From NCBI GenBank assembly GCA_016946835.1, contig JACVTC010000036.1, positions 711,501 to 775,500 of the forward strand: a stretch of DNA of 64,000 nucleotides, in the 5' to 3' direction. Numbering within the stretch: position 1 is the stretch's first letter; the number at the start of each line of letters is the position of its first letter. Below are positions 29,650-47,617 of this stretch, piece after piece. The DNA is from Neocallimastix lanati (nom. inval.) (Eukaryota; Neocallimastigomycota; Neocallimastigomycetes; Neocallimastigales; Neocallimastigaceae). The notes under the pieces are model-generated. The model was not told the origin of the DNA. It ran no database searches and was given only the letters and a program-made list of their open reading frames with translations. A program made the position numbers and the translations under genes.

Positions 29650-32185
29650 TTAATGTTGTTTTTGTATAGTTTTCTTATTATTAATGGGGGTTAAAGGTGA
29701 TTTCCCAAAATCCGACATATTTTGTTTATTAGATTTTTGAGGCTGTATTATAGGTAGCTTGTTTGGAGTACTGTTAGTATTATTTTTTGGTAATGAATTC
29801 TTTTTGTTAATATCATCTTCATTAATGACATTATTATTATTGTTATTAAAAGGATGATCATCTATTAATGAAATTGGTTTTAAAACTGAATGATTATTAG
29901 GCTGAGGTATATGATTAATTAAATTTGAATTTTCTTTTTTTAGTAATCACGACAAGTAATTATAATAATAATATAAATATATTTATTTATATGTATAAAT
30001 AATAATTTATATCAAATTAATTAGAAGATTATTAGCTAGAAAAATAAAAAAAAATATTTTTAATAATAAAAAAAAAAAAAAATATAAAAAAAAAATAAAT
30101 AAATATATATATATATGTATATATAAAAATTATTAAAGATTAAAAAATAATATAGTTCCTTATGAAAAAATTATTAAAATTATTTATTATATTTACCTTG
30201 AGATTTTAAATTTTCATGATGCATTAAGTTTTTTATTTTTTCATTGGCATTCCTTATTGATAGAGGAGCCAATCTCTTATTTCCAGGAATTGGAAAGATA
30301 TTATTTATGTTTGTATTATTGTTTAAAGTAGAGGTTTTTATAGTTGTTGTACCAGGAATAATAGTAGTAGCAGCAAAAGAAGTTGAAGAATTTATATCTG
30401 ATATTGGTGGTAATTTTGTCTTTCCAACTGGCATTGGAAGATTTTTAATATTTTCCTTTGTTTTTTGTGGAATCTTCCCACTACTGTCACTATATAAATT
30501 ATCTATAACTTGATATATTTCTTTTGTTTCATGCTTAGGAATAGAATTTTTTATTGATAAACTATTATTTGTTTGATCTATTTCATTTGAATTTGAATTA
30601 TTTATATTTTTATTGAATGGTTGTTGTTGCTTATCAGTAAATGGAAAAATTGTTGATTGTTTTAATGACTGTTTTGGATTAACAAAAATTTGTTTCTTTG
30701 AAACAGCGTTTGATAATTCCGGTAATTTATTAAGAATAATTAATTCATCTTTTGATGTATGATTTTTTCTTAATTTAGATTTATTGATATGAGATTTCTT
30801 GTCTGTTTTTTCTTTAATTTTGGTATTTATTTCTATGTTCAAATCATTTGATGATGGTGCTTTATTTTCTATATTGAAATTAGATGTTGTTGATGTTTTG
30901 ACTCTATTTTTATGTTCTTTGGATTTCTTTATTTTTTTAGAAATTTTATGTTTCTCTTTAAGTTTTGATTTATTAAATTCACTATTGATAATTATTATTT
31001 TATTGTTTTCTTTTTTATTAATTTCTGTTGACTCATTTGTTACTGTTGCAGTAGTCGTAGTATTATTTGGAATTTCTGATTTAATTAATTCCTTTTTAGT
31101 TGAAGTACTTGAAATTTCTGATATATCTGATTCTTTTCTGGAAGGAGTAGATATTGAGAATTTAGTTGATTCTTTTCTTGATATTATAGGTATTGCAGAT
31201 TTAGTTGATTCTTTTTTTGTTATAGGTATTGCAGACTTTGCTGATTCTCTTCTTGATGGTGTATCTTGTATTGACGATTTAGTTGATGCTCTTCTTGATG
31301 AAGTTTCAAGTATTGCAGATTTCAATGATAATCTTCTTGAGGTAGTAGTATCAGGTATTTCTGATTTTACTGATAGTTTTCTTGATATAGTAATTTCAGG
31401 TATTTCGGATTTCATTGACAATCTTCTTGATGTAGTATCAGGTGTTTCAGATTTCATCGAAAACCTTTTTGATGTAGTATTAGGTATTTCAGATTTCATT
31501 GATAATCTTCTAGTTGTAGTATTAGATACTATAGATTTAACCGAGTCTCCTTTTTTAGTATTTAGTGTATTACATTTAATGGAATCATTTTTACTATCAG
31601 TTTTAATATCACTTTTATTATTTTCAGACTCAATTTTATTATTTAATGTAGATAATTTTTCATTTTTACTTTTAATTTTATCATCATGTAAGTTTTCTAT
31701 ATTTTCGTCATCGTTATCTTTCGTTATTATTGCATTACTATCTTTTATTTTATTTATATCATTTATATTATTAATATTTTTATTATCATTATCTTTTTTA
31801 TCTTTTTCTATTTTCTTCTTATTTTTACTTTTGTCTTTTGTTTGTTTTAATGTTTCTTTTTTTAAACCGGATTCTTTTTTAGTTTTAGCTGTCGTTTTAT
31901 TATTTTTATTTTTTGATGTTGACGTACGTGATTTCTTTTTATTTATATTAACTTTATTTTCAATATTACTATTAGTATTATTTATACTATTTTTATCTTC
32001 ATTAATTATTGATAATTTACTTGAATTATTATCATCATTATCATTTTTATTGATAACACTATTATTATTATTATTTATATTATTATCACTATTATTTGTA
32101 TTTATATTTATATTTTTATTAATATCACTATTATTTATATCATTATTTTTATTTTTATTAATATCATTATTATCATTATTATTTA

Positions 32186-32222
<37 letters not shown>

Positions 32223-32239
32223 GATATCATCATTATATA

Positions 32240-32303
<64 letters not shown>

Positions 32304-32326
32304 ATTATTGATATCATCATTATATA

Positions 32327-32357
<31 letters not shown>

Positions 32358-33439
32358 GTTATTATTATTAATATCTTTATTCATATTATTTTTATTTTTA
32401 TTATTAACATTATTTATATCATTATTTTTATTTTTACTATTATCATTATCTATATCATTATTTTTATTTTTACTATTATCATTATCTCTATCATTATTTT
32501 TATTTGTACTATTATCATTATCTATATCATTATTTTTATTTTTATTAATATCATTTTTATTCATATCATCATTATTATTTATTTCATTATTTATATTATT
32601 TATATTATCATTAGTATTGCCTATTAAAGATTTTTTATTTTTTTCATCTTCATTTATAGTACTATTATTAGAGGTCTTAATTAATTTCTTTCTTTTGGTA
32701 GAATTTTTTTGTTTTTGTTGTTTTGTAAGCTTGTTATCATCCTTTATAGATGAATCTAAAACAGAAGATGATGGTAACTCTTCGGTAGCGATGCTAGTTT
32801 CGGTCTGTTTTGGATTAGGTAATTTCTTTTTTTTTGCTGTATATTTAGTAGTAGTTTTAGATATTTTAGAAATTCCATTATCGTTATTGTTATTTTTACT
32901 TTTATTATTATTATTATTATTGATGATATTTTTAGACATTTTTTTATTTTTAGTTGTTCTATCAATATCACTATCGCTATCGTTATTACTTATATTAGAT
33001 GTTTCATTATCATTAATGCCTACCTTTTGGTTCATGGAATTGACTGATAGGTTATTTGACTGGCCATCAATAATATCCATTATATTATTATTATTATTTA
33101 ATGAAACGCAAATTTTTCTTGTTTTCAATATATCTTCTCCTTTAGTTTTATAGGGAGATTGTATTATTGGACTATCCAGATCCTGTAAATAAGAATTATC
33201 AATATAAGATGATGAATTGTTTATTGTTTGATGTGAATTTGATATTGATCTATTAATTGGTTCTAGTGGAACTGGATATTTTTTGTTGAGACTTCCACTA
33301 CTAAAACTAGCATTATCAATTGGTTTTAATTCTTGAAAGCTATAATAACTACTGCTATAATCGGTTTTTGGAGGTAATAAAATTGGTTTAATTATTGATG
33401 TTTTTCTATCGTGTTCATTTTGATAACTGGTAAGTGTAT
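29650..33439 (-). CDS. Asn-rich protein with basic phosphosite repeats (5' end unresolved)
   Basis: The main exon runs from an acceptor near 33439 (or 33426) to 30197; a 263-bp intron (donor GTAAAT, acceptor AAAAAAAG) leads to the terminal exon 29933..29650 with phase 1 matched. The frame is open upstream of 33128 to about 33478 without an in-frame ATG, so a first exon before it was not found. Total is about 1170 residues. The order is an Asn/Lys/Asp-rich half with poly-N tracts, a Lys-rich charged stretch, eleven 12-15-residue units with a core (R/K)(R/K)xSxKS (for example RRLSMKSEIP) at about 31060-31530, then a Ser/Pro-containing C-terminus. No catalytic domain is recognised. The repeats fit basophilic kinase sites (RRxS). 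Its neighbour upstream is the MAK-like kinase, in the same orientation. Confidence 0.75.
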
Positions 33440-34239
33440 CTATTTGTTTTATATTATTATAAATTATTGGTTATTTAACCAGACATTAGAAATTAATTTT
33501 ATAAAAATAACAAGGAAAACTTTTAAAAAGAAAAGGAAAAGGAAAAAAAGAAAAAATAAAACAAAATTAAATGAAACAAAAAAAATAAACAAAATTAAAA
33601 AATAATAAATCATATAATATGAAAATATTCATTCAATAATATCAATGATAAAAAAAAAATTAATAAAAATATAAAAATTAAAGATGAATTAAAATTCTAA
33701 TAAATTATATAAAAATATTAATATTATATATAATTCAATAATCTATAGATTTATTCTATAAAACAATGAATATAATATTTATTGATGGACTCTTCTATTA
33801 TTATTGAATATATTATGAACTATTTTTTGATATATCTATTAACTCTAAATTCACAGGGTATATTATATATTTTTAATATATATGATTAAGATACTAATTC
33901 TTTTCATTTATATTTTATTATATTTTATATTATTATAATATAATTTTATATTAAGCCCATTTATCAAAACATCCTATTATATATTAATATTACTATTTTT
34001 ATAATTAACCAATAAATTATAGATTGATAGTATAATATATATATATATAATAAAAATTATATCATTAAATAGTAATTTTTTTTTAACTATAATAAATTCA
34101 AATTTTTTGTATATAAATATTAATTAAAATTAATCCTATAAATCTTTTATGAGGTTTATTCATCACAACTATTATTAAAAAAAAAAAGAAAAAAAAAAGA
34201 AAAAAAGAAAAAGGAAAAAATAAAAAAGAATATAATTTA
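33440..34239. other. Intergenic between the Asn-rich gene and the kinase gene
   Basis: It should contain the missing first exon of the Asn-rich gene, but no ATG with a matching donor and phase could be chosen. An A/G-rich tract lies near 33520-33600 and AT-rich sequence elsewhere. Confidence 0.5.
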
Positions 34240-36495
34240 TTACAATTTAGTAAAATCTTCACCTCTTGATGGACGTCTGGCATTATTTAATTCAAAGGAA
34301 TTGATCGATTCTAATTTTACTGGCTTCTGAAATTGTTGTGAACCCATACCTTCATTATTAATTGAATTCTTGGATGAATTAGTTAATAACGGTTTTAGTA
34401 AATATGATGAAGGATGAGATGATAAAGATTCATTTGTTCCATTATCAAATACATTATGATTTGAATATTGTAATGAATTAAATTTTTTTGGATGAAGTAT
34501 ATTCAAACTTCCACTGGATAATATTGGTGGATTTGCATTATCTAAATTTGGTGGGGTTAATTGGCTTTTGTGACTACTTTTATTCAATTCTTTATTTTCA
34601 TGGAAAATATTGTTTATAGACATTTCTGAATTTAATAAACTTTTATTACTTATTTGATTATCAATTGCTGGTAGTTGCTTATATTTAGATGGCCTGGATG
34701 ATAAAGATTGATGATGATTATTAATACCATTACTATTACTATTACTAATTGGTAATGTATTAATTCCTATTGATTGATCATGATGATTATTATTAAAATG
34801 AAGGGACGAACTAACAGAACGGGATGATCCTATTTGTTGATTTATATTATTAGTATTGAAGGATTGATAATTTAAAAAATTTCCATTATTTAAATTATCA
34901 CTGCTATTATTTTGAGATTTTGGAGTTAATGTATGAGTAGGAGCATATAAATTTGGTGAATACTGGTTCATTTTTCCAATACCTCCTGTGCCTGATTTTA
35001 TATTATTAATATTATGATTTAATGTCTTTTTTTCATGTTCTGTGTTAGACTCTATCAGATGATTATTAGAATTCTCAAGAGAGTTAGATGAATTTCTTGG
35101 TTTTAATTTATTTTTACTTATATTTTCATTATTAATATTATTCGAAACTGATAATTTACCAAAGTTTGAATTTAATCCTATATCATCATTTTTAATTTTT
35201 TCTTCTGTTGGACTATGATGTATTCTATTATTTAGAACACCTAAAGTTGAAATACTAACATTTGAACTATGGATCATGGAATTATGATTAGTATCTATTT
35301 CATTCTTATGACCATATACATTATCTCTTTCTTCTTTTATATCATTTATAATTGAATTATTGCTATTACTAATATCGTTACTTGAATTATTATAACTTGA
35401 AGTATGTGAACTCCCAGGTTTAATTCTAAATGAATTTGTTTCTATACTATAGTTATCATTTGAATTGGAAGTATATAAAGAATTACTCTGATTGGCAATA
35501 CTTGTGGAAGAGGTATTATATAATTTTTCATCTTCACCTTTTCCTATACTACTTTCATTCTTAAATAAACTCTTTTTACTACTTCTACTATTTAAATCAT
35601 CTTGTCCTAAAGTATGAGTTGAATTGTTTAAACTCTTCGTATAATTTAATGTGGATACTGAGTTATTTATATTATTTTGACTAGTAGAAGAGTAAATACT
35701 TGAAATATTTAAATTATTTGTTAATGCTTCATTACTATCGTGATGTAAACTTTTACTACTAAATTTGCTTTTTATTATATTTCCATCATCATCAATATCA
35801 AAGTCAAAAGAATTTGTAGGTGAGGACAATGTATTATTTGAACCCATCTCTACAGAAGTATTACTACTTTGTTTTTTAGATTTACTCAGTTGAGTACTTG
35901 ATGTAGATTTAGAAGATTCTAACTCTTTCTTTTTAGTATTAGCCTTTGCTATTTCTTCTTTGTTATACGTACCTGCTAATAATGTATTTTTTAAGTCTGT
36001 ATTAGACCATATATCTCTAAACCATGGATATTGTAATGATTCCTGTGCTGTTGGTCTTGAATTAGGATCCCATTTTAACATATCTGATATAAGTTGTAAT
36101 GCTTCAGTTGAGGCATTTGGTATTAAATTACTTAATGGAACTGGTGCCATTGTCGGAAATTTAAATCCCATTGCAGATGCCAATCTTATACCTTCCGACC
36201 ATGAACCCCCACCACTAATTATTGAGCTATTATTTTCAGAAGATAAATCATAACTTTGGCTAGTTCCTGAATTTGGATTTCCATTATATGAATCTGTTGG
36301 TGTCCCTATAACGGAACAAATTCTATACAATTCATCCATTTCTGAAGAACCAGGAAATAAAGGCCTTAGTGTAAATAATTCAGCTGCTATAGCACCCATC
36401 GCCCACATATCTATAGGAGATGAATAAGAAGTTGATCGTAAAAGAACTTCAGGCGCCCGATACCTTTGTATACCAATAAAAAATATTTCATGTTA

Positions 36496-36538
<43 letters not shown>

Positions 36539-36756
36539 AATATAAATAAATTTATATTTATATAAATATATCAGCATATATATTTTTTACCATCTTGTGC
36601 TAACATATTCTGTATATGGTGGTCTACTACGAATTTCTCTTGCTAAACCAAAATCACCAATTTTAACAAATGGTCCTGATGTAAGAAGATTTTCTAAAAT
36701 GATTAAATAAAACAAATGGCATAAAATAATATGATATTATTTAATATTATATAAAC

Positions 36757-36816
<60 letters not shown>

Positions 36817-36942
36817 TAATAATTTAAAAGAAGTATAAATAATATTATATAATTATAACCTGGTTTCATATCTCTATGAAAAAAGCCGTGTTTATGCATA
36901 TGTGCTAAACCTTGTAATACTTGAAACCTTTTATTATGATTG

Positions 36943-36994
<52 letters not shown>

Positions 36995-37697
36995 TCATTT
37001 ATATCAAAAAAGTATTAAAAATATATATTATAATAATCATTAATATAATTCTTATTTACATTATCTTTTTAACTTCAAATTCTGGTAACAATTTTCCTTC
37101 TTGTTCTTTTAAAAACTGATATAAATTTCCATCCATATATTCGAAAACAAAATATAATTCATCATTTTCACGTATTACTTCTTTCAGTTTAACAAGATTT
37201 GGATTATTATTTAATTTTTTTAGTGACTATAAAAAAGTCATAAAATTTAAAGAAATATTAATTTTTCTATATTAACATTGAATTATTTATTTTTTTTTTT
37301 CTATATCTTTTAGATTGAGTTCTTTCTTTTTTTTTATTTTGTTAAAATTTTATTTTTACCTTAACTTCTCTCAATTGTATACATTCTTCCCATGAATAAA
37401 ATTTCTTTTTCATGCGCTTTATAGCGACCTTTCATATTATTTTAATAATATATTATTATATTGAAAGTTAAAATACAATTTTGTGATATCACAATAACTA
37501 ATATAAACATATTTTATATTATTTTTTATATATTTGGTATATATATATTTATATATAGTTTTATAAAACTATTGTAATATAAAATAATGATTAATTCAAA
37601 TAATTTTTACAATTTCTCCAGTTTTTAAATTTTCAGCTTTAACAACTACACCAAATGAACCATCACCTAAAACTTGTAATGTTTTATACCGATCCAT
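34240..37697 (-). CDS. MAK/ICK/RCK-family protein kinase (6 exons)
   Basis: Minus-strand exons are 37611..37697, 37360..37428, 37060..37226, 36860..36927, 36591..36693 and 34240..36463 (905 residues; phases 0,0,2,1,2 all agree). The kinase domain spans about residues 4-300: G-loop GDGSFG 11-16, lysine K33 in VAIK, HRD 125-127 (HRDMKPEN, Met instead of the usual Leu), DFG 144-146, activation motif T158-E-Y160, RWYRAPE to E170. The blocks FYSWEEC, REVKSLKKL and [23 protein letters not shown] are diagnostic of the MAK/ICK/RCK branch (ciliary length kinases such as LF4; Ime2-type in yeasts). The T-E-Y here replaces the more common T-D-Y. The ~600-residue tail is Ser/Asn-rich with no domain, as is usual for regulatory tails of this family. 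The next gene upstream is a co-oriented EML. Confidence 0.93.
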
Positions 37698-39495
37698 ATT
37701 TGTAAATATGTTATATTATATATTTCTTATTTGGGTAAAAAATGAATTAAAAATATATAAATATATATATATATATTTATATACAAACTGTGATGGTATT
37801 GTAATAAATATTGATAATTTATTTTTGTTATTGTAAATATTGTTATTATTTTTTATTTTGTTTAATACAATATTTCTATTTTTTTTTTTTTTTTTTAATA
37901 TCACGTCTTCAATATATAAATTAAATCATATTAGTTGTAATATATATAAAAAATCTACTCTTAGGTAAATAAAATTAAAAAAATAAAAATATGAAAGTAT
38001 TTTATATATTCTTTTTTACTAGACTATTATAATATTAAATATTATTGTATTAATAAAAGTCTATTAATATTTTAAATAATACTTAAATAATATTTTAAGT
38101 AATAATGATATTGATAGACTGTAACAAAATTATATTTCAAAATTAAAAATTAATTAATATCATAAAATATAATTATAAATATAAAATTTCATATACATAA
38201 TATGCTAATAAAAAAAATTAAAAAAATAAAAATAAAAATTTAGAAGAAAAGCTTATTAATAATATTATTATAAATAGTATGTATATTAAATTTTTTCTAC
38301 ATAAAAACTTTATAAAATTAGAGTTTTAAATTATCTTATGTCAAATGAAGTTTTATTTATTTATTTTTATTTTTATTTTTTAATTTTTTTTTTTTTTTTT
38401 TTTTTTTTTTATTTTTATTTTTTTTTAATCAACAAAACATGAATAGTAGAAAAATAATTAATTATTAAAATAGAAAAATTGTAATATAACTGTAACATAA
38501 AATATACCTAACCTTATTTTTGTATTGCTGAAATTCACATAAATAAAAATATTTTTTAAATTCTTGGATTCATTAAAATATTTTATTTCAATAATTTTTT
38601 TTTTATTCTCCTATTAAAATTTTTAAAAATTTTAAGAATTATTATTTAATATTATTGTTTTGTTTTATTTACTAATTTATAAATTAATATATTACTTTTA
38701 TATATTAAAGTTTATTAAAGTTTAAAAATCCTATTTCAAAATTAAATTATTAAAATTTTAAAATTTATTAAACAAAAACAATAATGATTTAATAATAATA
38801 ATTAAAATAATTTTTGAGTGGTTTGGTTTTATTTAAATTTATTTAGTAAAATAAGCAATATAGTTTAACTATCCGTAAGTAATAATAAATAAATATATAT
38901 AAATATATATAAATAACAAAACTATTTATATGAATAAATGAATAATAACATTTTTAGTTTTTATTAATATGATAATTATAAAACAAAATAAAAAAAAAAA
39001 TAAAACAAAAAAAAAAAGTCTGAGATATTAATTGATACACCCAATATTTAATTTTTTATTAGATTAATATTGATGTAAACGAAATTAAATTATAATAAGA
39101 TAAATTAATTATTTATTACATTTTTTTTCTATTTTCTTTTTTTTTTCTTGGGATAGTATATATTATTATATATATATTATTATTAAGTTTTTATAACTTA
39201 TTACTTATAAATTATTTTGATTATATATAATTTTATGAAATATCTCTTTAAAAATAATTAATATATATAAATTATATACTATAAATATCATTCTATTAAT
39301 GAAAGATAAACTAATTGTATTTTTATATTGCAATAATTAAATAATTTTGAAATAATATATATAAACTAAAATAAAAATTATTTAATTAAAATCTATATAT
39401 ATTAACTTTATTAAAATTATATATAATATTTAATAAATATATATATTTTTTAAGATATTTGAATTTCAATATTTTTTTTTTATTATTATTTTTTA
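37698..39495. other. Intergenic between the kinase and EML genes
   Basis: AT-rich with a poly-T run near 38388-38430; no gene is visible. It should hold the kinase promoter and the EML 3' end. Confidence 0.65.
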
Positions 39496-44679
<5,184 letters not shown>

Positions 44680-45727
44680 TTTTTAAAATATATATATATA
44701 TATATGAAAAAACAATTTAATTATAACTGTTCCAATTTCTTTTATCCTTGTTCTTGTCCCTCTGATTTTTTCGACTTTAGTATTTAAATATAGTTAAAAG
44801 GTTGAAAGTCCCCTCTTCTTTTTTTTTTTTTTTTTTTAAGAAAAAGTATGCATCTATATTTATATGTTATAAATATATTTTATATCAAATTTAAGAATTA
44901 ACTCTGAAGGTATTCTCAGACTTTATTCTTGATTTAAATTGCTTATATGATTTTTGTTGAATAAGCTATACATATATATAACTTATTATTCACTTTCGTA
45001 TTATATAATACTCTTATATAAAGTTTATATAAATATTTTCATAAAATAAAATCAATATAATATGAATAAGAATAAAATTTAGTAATTATTAATAACTATT
45101 TAGCACATAATATATAATCTAAATTTATATTACATATATTAACAAATAATAATTATTAAAAAACAAAAAAAAAAAAACAAAAAAAAAACAAAAAAAAAAA
45201 AAAAAAAATTACTAAGTCAATAATTAATTAATCAACTGTAAATAAAAATTAAAATCTAAAATTTATTAATAATTATTATTATTATTATTATTAATTATTA
45301 TAATTATTTTTTTTTAATTATTTGATTATTCACTTTTACTTTCATTAATATAATACTTATTTGTTATTAGATTTAATCTTTTTTTATTTTTTGTTATTTT
45401 TTATTTTTCTATTCTATTTTTTTTTAAATTTATAAAAATATTTTTAATTATTTCATATCATTTAAAATTTATGAGTTATATGCTTCTAGAACTTTAAATA
45501 ATATTATAAATAATTTTTTTTAAGTATACTTAAAATATAATAATAATAATAATAAAAAAAAAAAAAAATAATCTTAAAAATTATGATTAATTATTCTAAA
45601 CATTATTAAATTTTAATTATAATATTATTTTAAATTACTATTATTAATATAACCGATATCATTGTTTATATTATTAATAAGAATAATATAAATAACATCA
45701 ATATAATAATCTTTATTTAAGATTAAG

Positions 45728-45768
<41 letters not shown>

Positions 45769-46312
45769 TATTCTTATATTGTATTTATATAATTAATATT
45801 CTTTACTTTTTTAATTTATAATTATTTTTACAACCCTTATTTCATTATTCTTTTATTTTCATTTATTACAATAATTATAAATAATATTATTATTACTAAT
45901 TATTAATTCTAAAATTATCATTATATTTTTATTTTTTATTGTATATAATATATTATTAAATTACTTTTTTTTTTTTTTTTTTAAGTATTAGCTGATAATT
46001 TAAAACATTTTATTTTTATTTTTTTTTATCATTTTTTCTTAATTAAATTTGAAGTTCATATACAATTTCGAATAGAAAGAATTAATAAATAAATTATTTT
46101 AACATTTTTGAGTTTTTAAAATATCACAAAATTATAATATTAGTATATATTATATCATGTATAATAGTAATTTGATAATTTTTTTTTTTATTTACTAACA
46201 TGTTTATTTATATAATATTTGGGTATGTAATATTTTTTTTCTGTTTTTTTTATATTTTGGTTTGTTTTGTTTTTATTCAGAAATATGGAAGAATCTTTAT
46301 TTCTTTGCACTA

Positions 46313-46375
<63 letters not shown>

Positions 46376-46402
46376 AATTATAATTATTATTATTAATATT
46401 AA

Positions 46403-46442
<40 letters not shown>

Positions 46443-46486
46443 ATTAATATTATTATTAAAATTATAATTATTATTATTAATATTAA

Positions 46487-46571
<85 letters not shown>

Positions 46572-46883
46572 CTATATTCATATTATTTTATATTATATAA
46601 ATATACTTTAATGCAATTAAAGTGTATATATTTTTTATGTAAATTATTTAAATTATTTACATATTTATTTTATGTTGTATAAATTTATGTTAAAATTTTT
46701 TTAAATATTTTGTGTAACTTGTATATATGAAACAAGATGTACTTAAGTGATATATATTCAATATAAAATATTATGAATGTACTATCCACTTCTCTCCTTG
46801 ATAATCATAATATTTTATTAAATAAATAAACAACTTTCATTTGATTCTATTTTAATATTCAAAAGTATTTTTTAAAAACTGAT
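44680..46883. other. Intergenic upstream of the EML gene
   Basis: AT-rich with poly-T (44819-44837, 45729-45765) and poly-A tracts and no gene. It should contain the EML promoter, but no element stands out. Confidence 0.6.
46317..46570. repeat. (ATT)n compound microsatellite
   Basis: A TTA run is interrupted twice by the same ATTAAAATTATAATTATT-type segment, so a ~70-bp block was itself duplicated. The poly-Ile frame across it is an artefact. Confidence 0.93.
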
Positions 46884-47190
46884 ATGTCTCAAGAAATTAC
46901 TTTAGCTAAAAACCAACATCTTCACGGAAAACTCCAACTTCAACGAGTGGAAGTTTATTATTTCAAGAGTTTCCAAACATTATAGTATTAAGGAATTTTT
47001 AGAAACTAATATTATTGGCCATTTAAATGATGTATTTTTTATTTATTTTCTAAACGGTAATAATGCAATCAACAAGAGGTGAAGCCAACAACAAGAGAAG
47101 AAATAAATGAATTACTTTGAAAATTCATGAAATTATAAAAATTATAACAATAAAATTATTTTATAAACACCAAAAATGAAGACCACTCTG
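46884..47190 (+). pseudogene. Fragment of a second copia-type gag
   Basis: ATG at 46884 opens MSQEITLAKNQHLHGK, then a one-base shift leads to NFNEWKFIISRVSKHYSIKE followed by FLETNIIGHLND-like residues. This is the N-terminal gag style of Ty1/copia elements (NF..WK...), but it differs from the gag of the intact neighbour (ENFHKWHSNL). It decays into stops after about 47050. The 3' end is approximate. Confidence 0.65.
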
Positions 47191-47324
47191 ATAATAACAG
47201 AATTATATTTTTATTTTTTTCAAATAATCAATAATTTTAATATTATTATTATTATTAATTTTATTATGATAATTATTATTTTTATTATGATTATTATTAT
47301 TATTTTTTTTATTATTATTAATAT

Positions 47325-47596
47325 TGTTAAATATAACACTTAAATTCAGAAATGATATTTATATTTTATTATGTGTTTATTTATTTATTTATTTATTTAT
47401 TGCTTTTACATTTAGAAAGACCTCATTCATTTAAGAATATGTTATTACATGTTATTTATATTTATTTTCTAGTCTAACATTATTGGTAACATTTAACGTT
47501 ACACTGCATTATATTATCGAATAAAAGAAATATTTTACACTTAATAATGTAGTATAATGTACAATGTAATTAAACACATAACTGTGATATTTAACA
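47325..47596 (-). repeat. 3' LTR of the copia element
   Basis: 272 bp, TG...CA boundaries, the same sequence as 52856-53127. In element orientation this is the downstream LTR. It contains a short (TTTA)n run. Confidence 0.97.
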
Positions 47597-47606
47597 TTCC
47601 CCCTAC
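47597..47606 (-). other. Polypurine tract
   Basis: On the element strand, GTAGGGGGAA lies immediately before the 3' LTR, the expected plus-strand primer site. The old relic has the same tract at 27108-27117. Confidence 0.85.
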
Positions 47607-47617
47607 ATTGGCATTTT

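Noticed and set aside
30244-33153. Long plus-strand Leu/Ile/Phe-rich ORFs
   Set aside because: They are the antisense of the Asn/Asp/Lys-rich gene; the minus strand has consistent splice phases and the phosphosite repeats.
33605-33630. ATG candidates for the first exon of the Asn-rich gene
   Set aside because: The following frames are hydrophobic antisense of A/G-rich sequence, and no donor gives the required phase.
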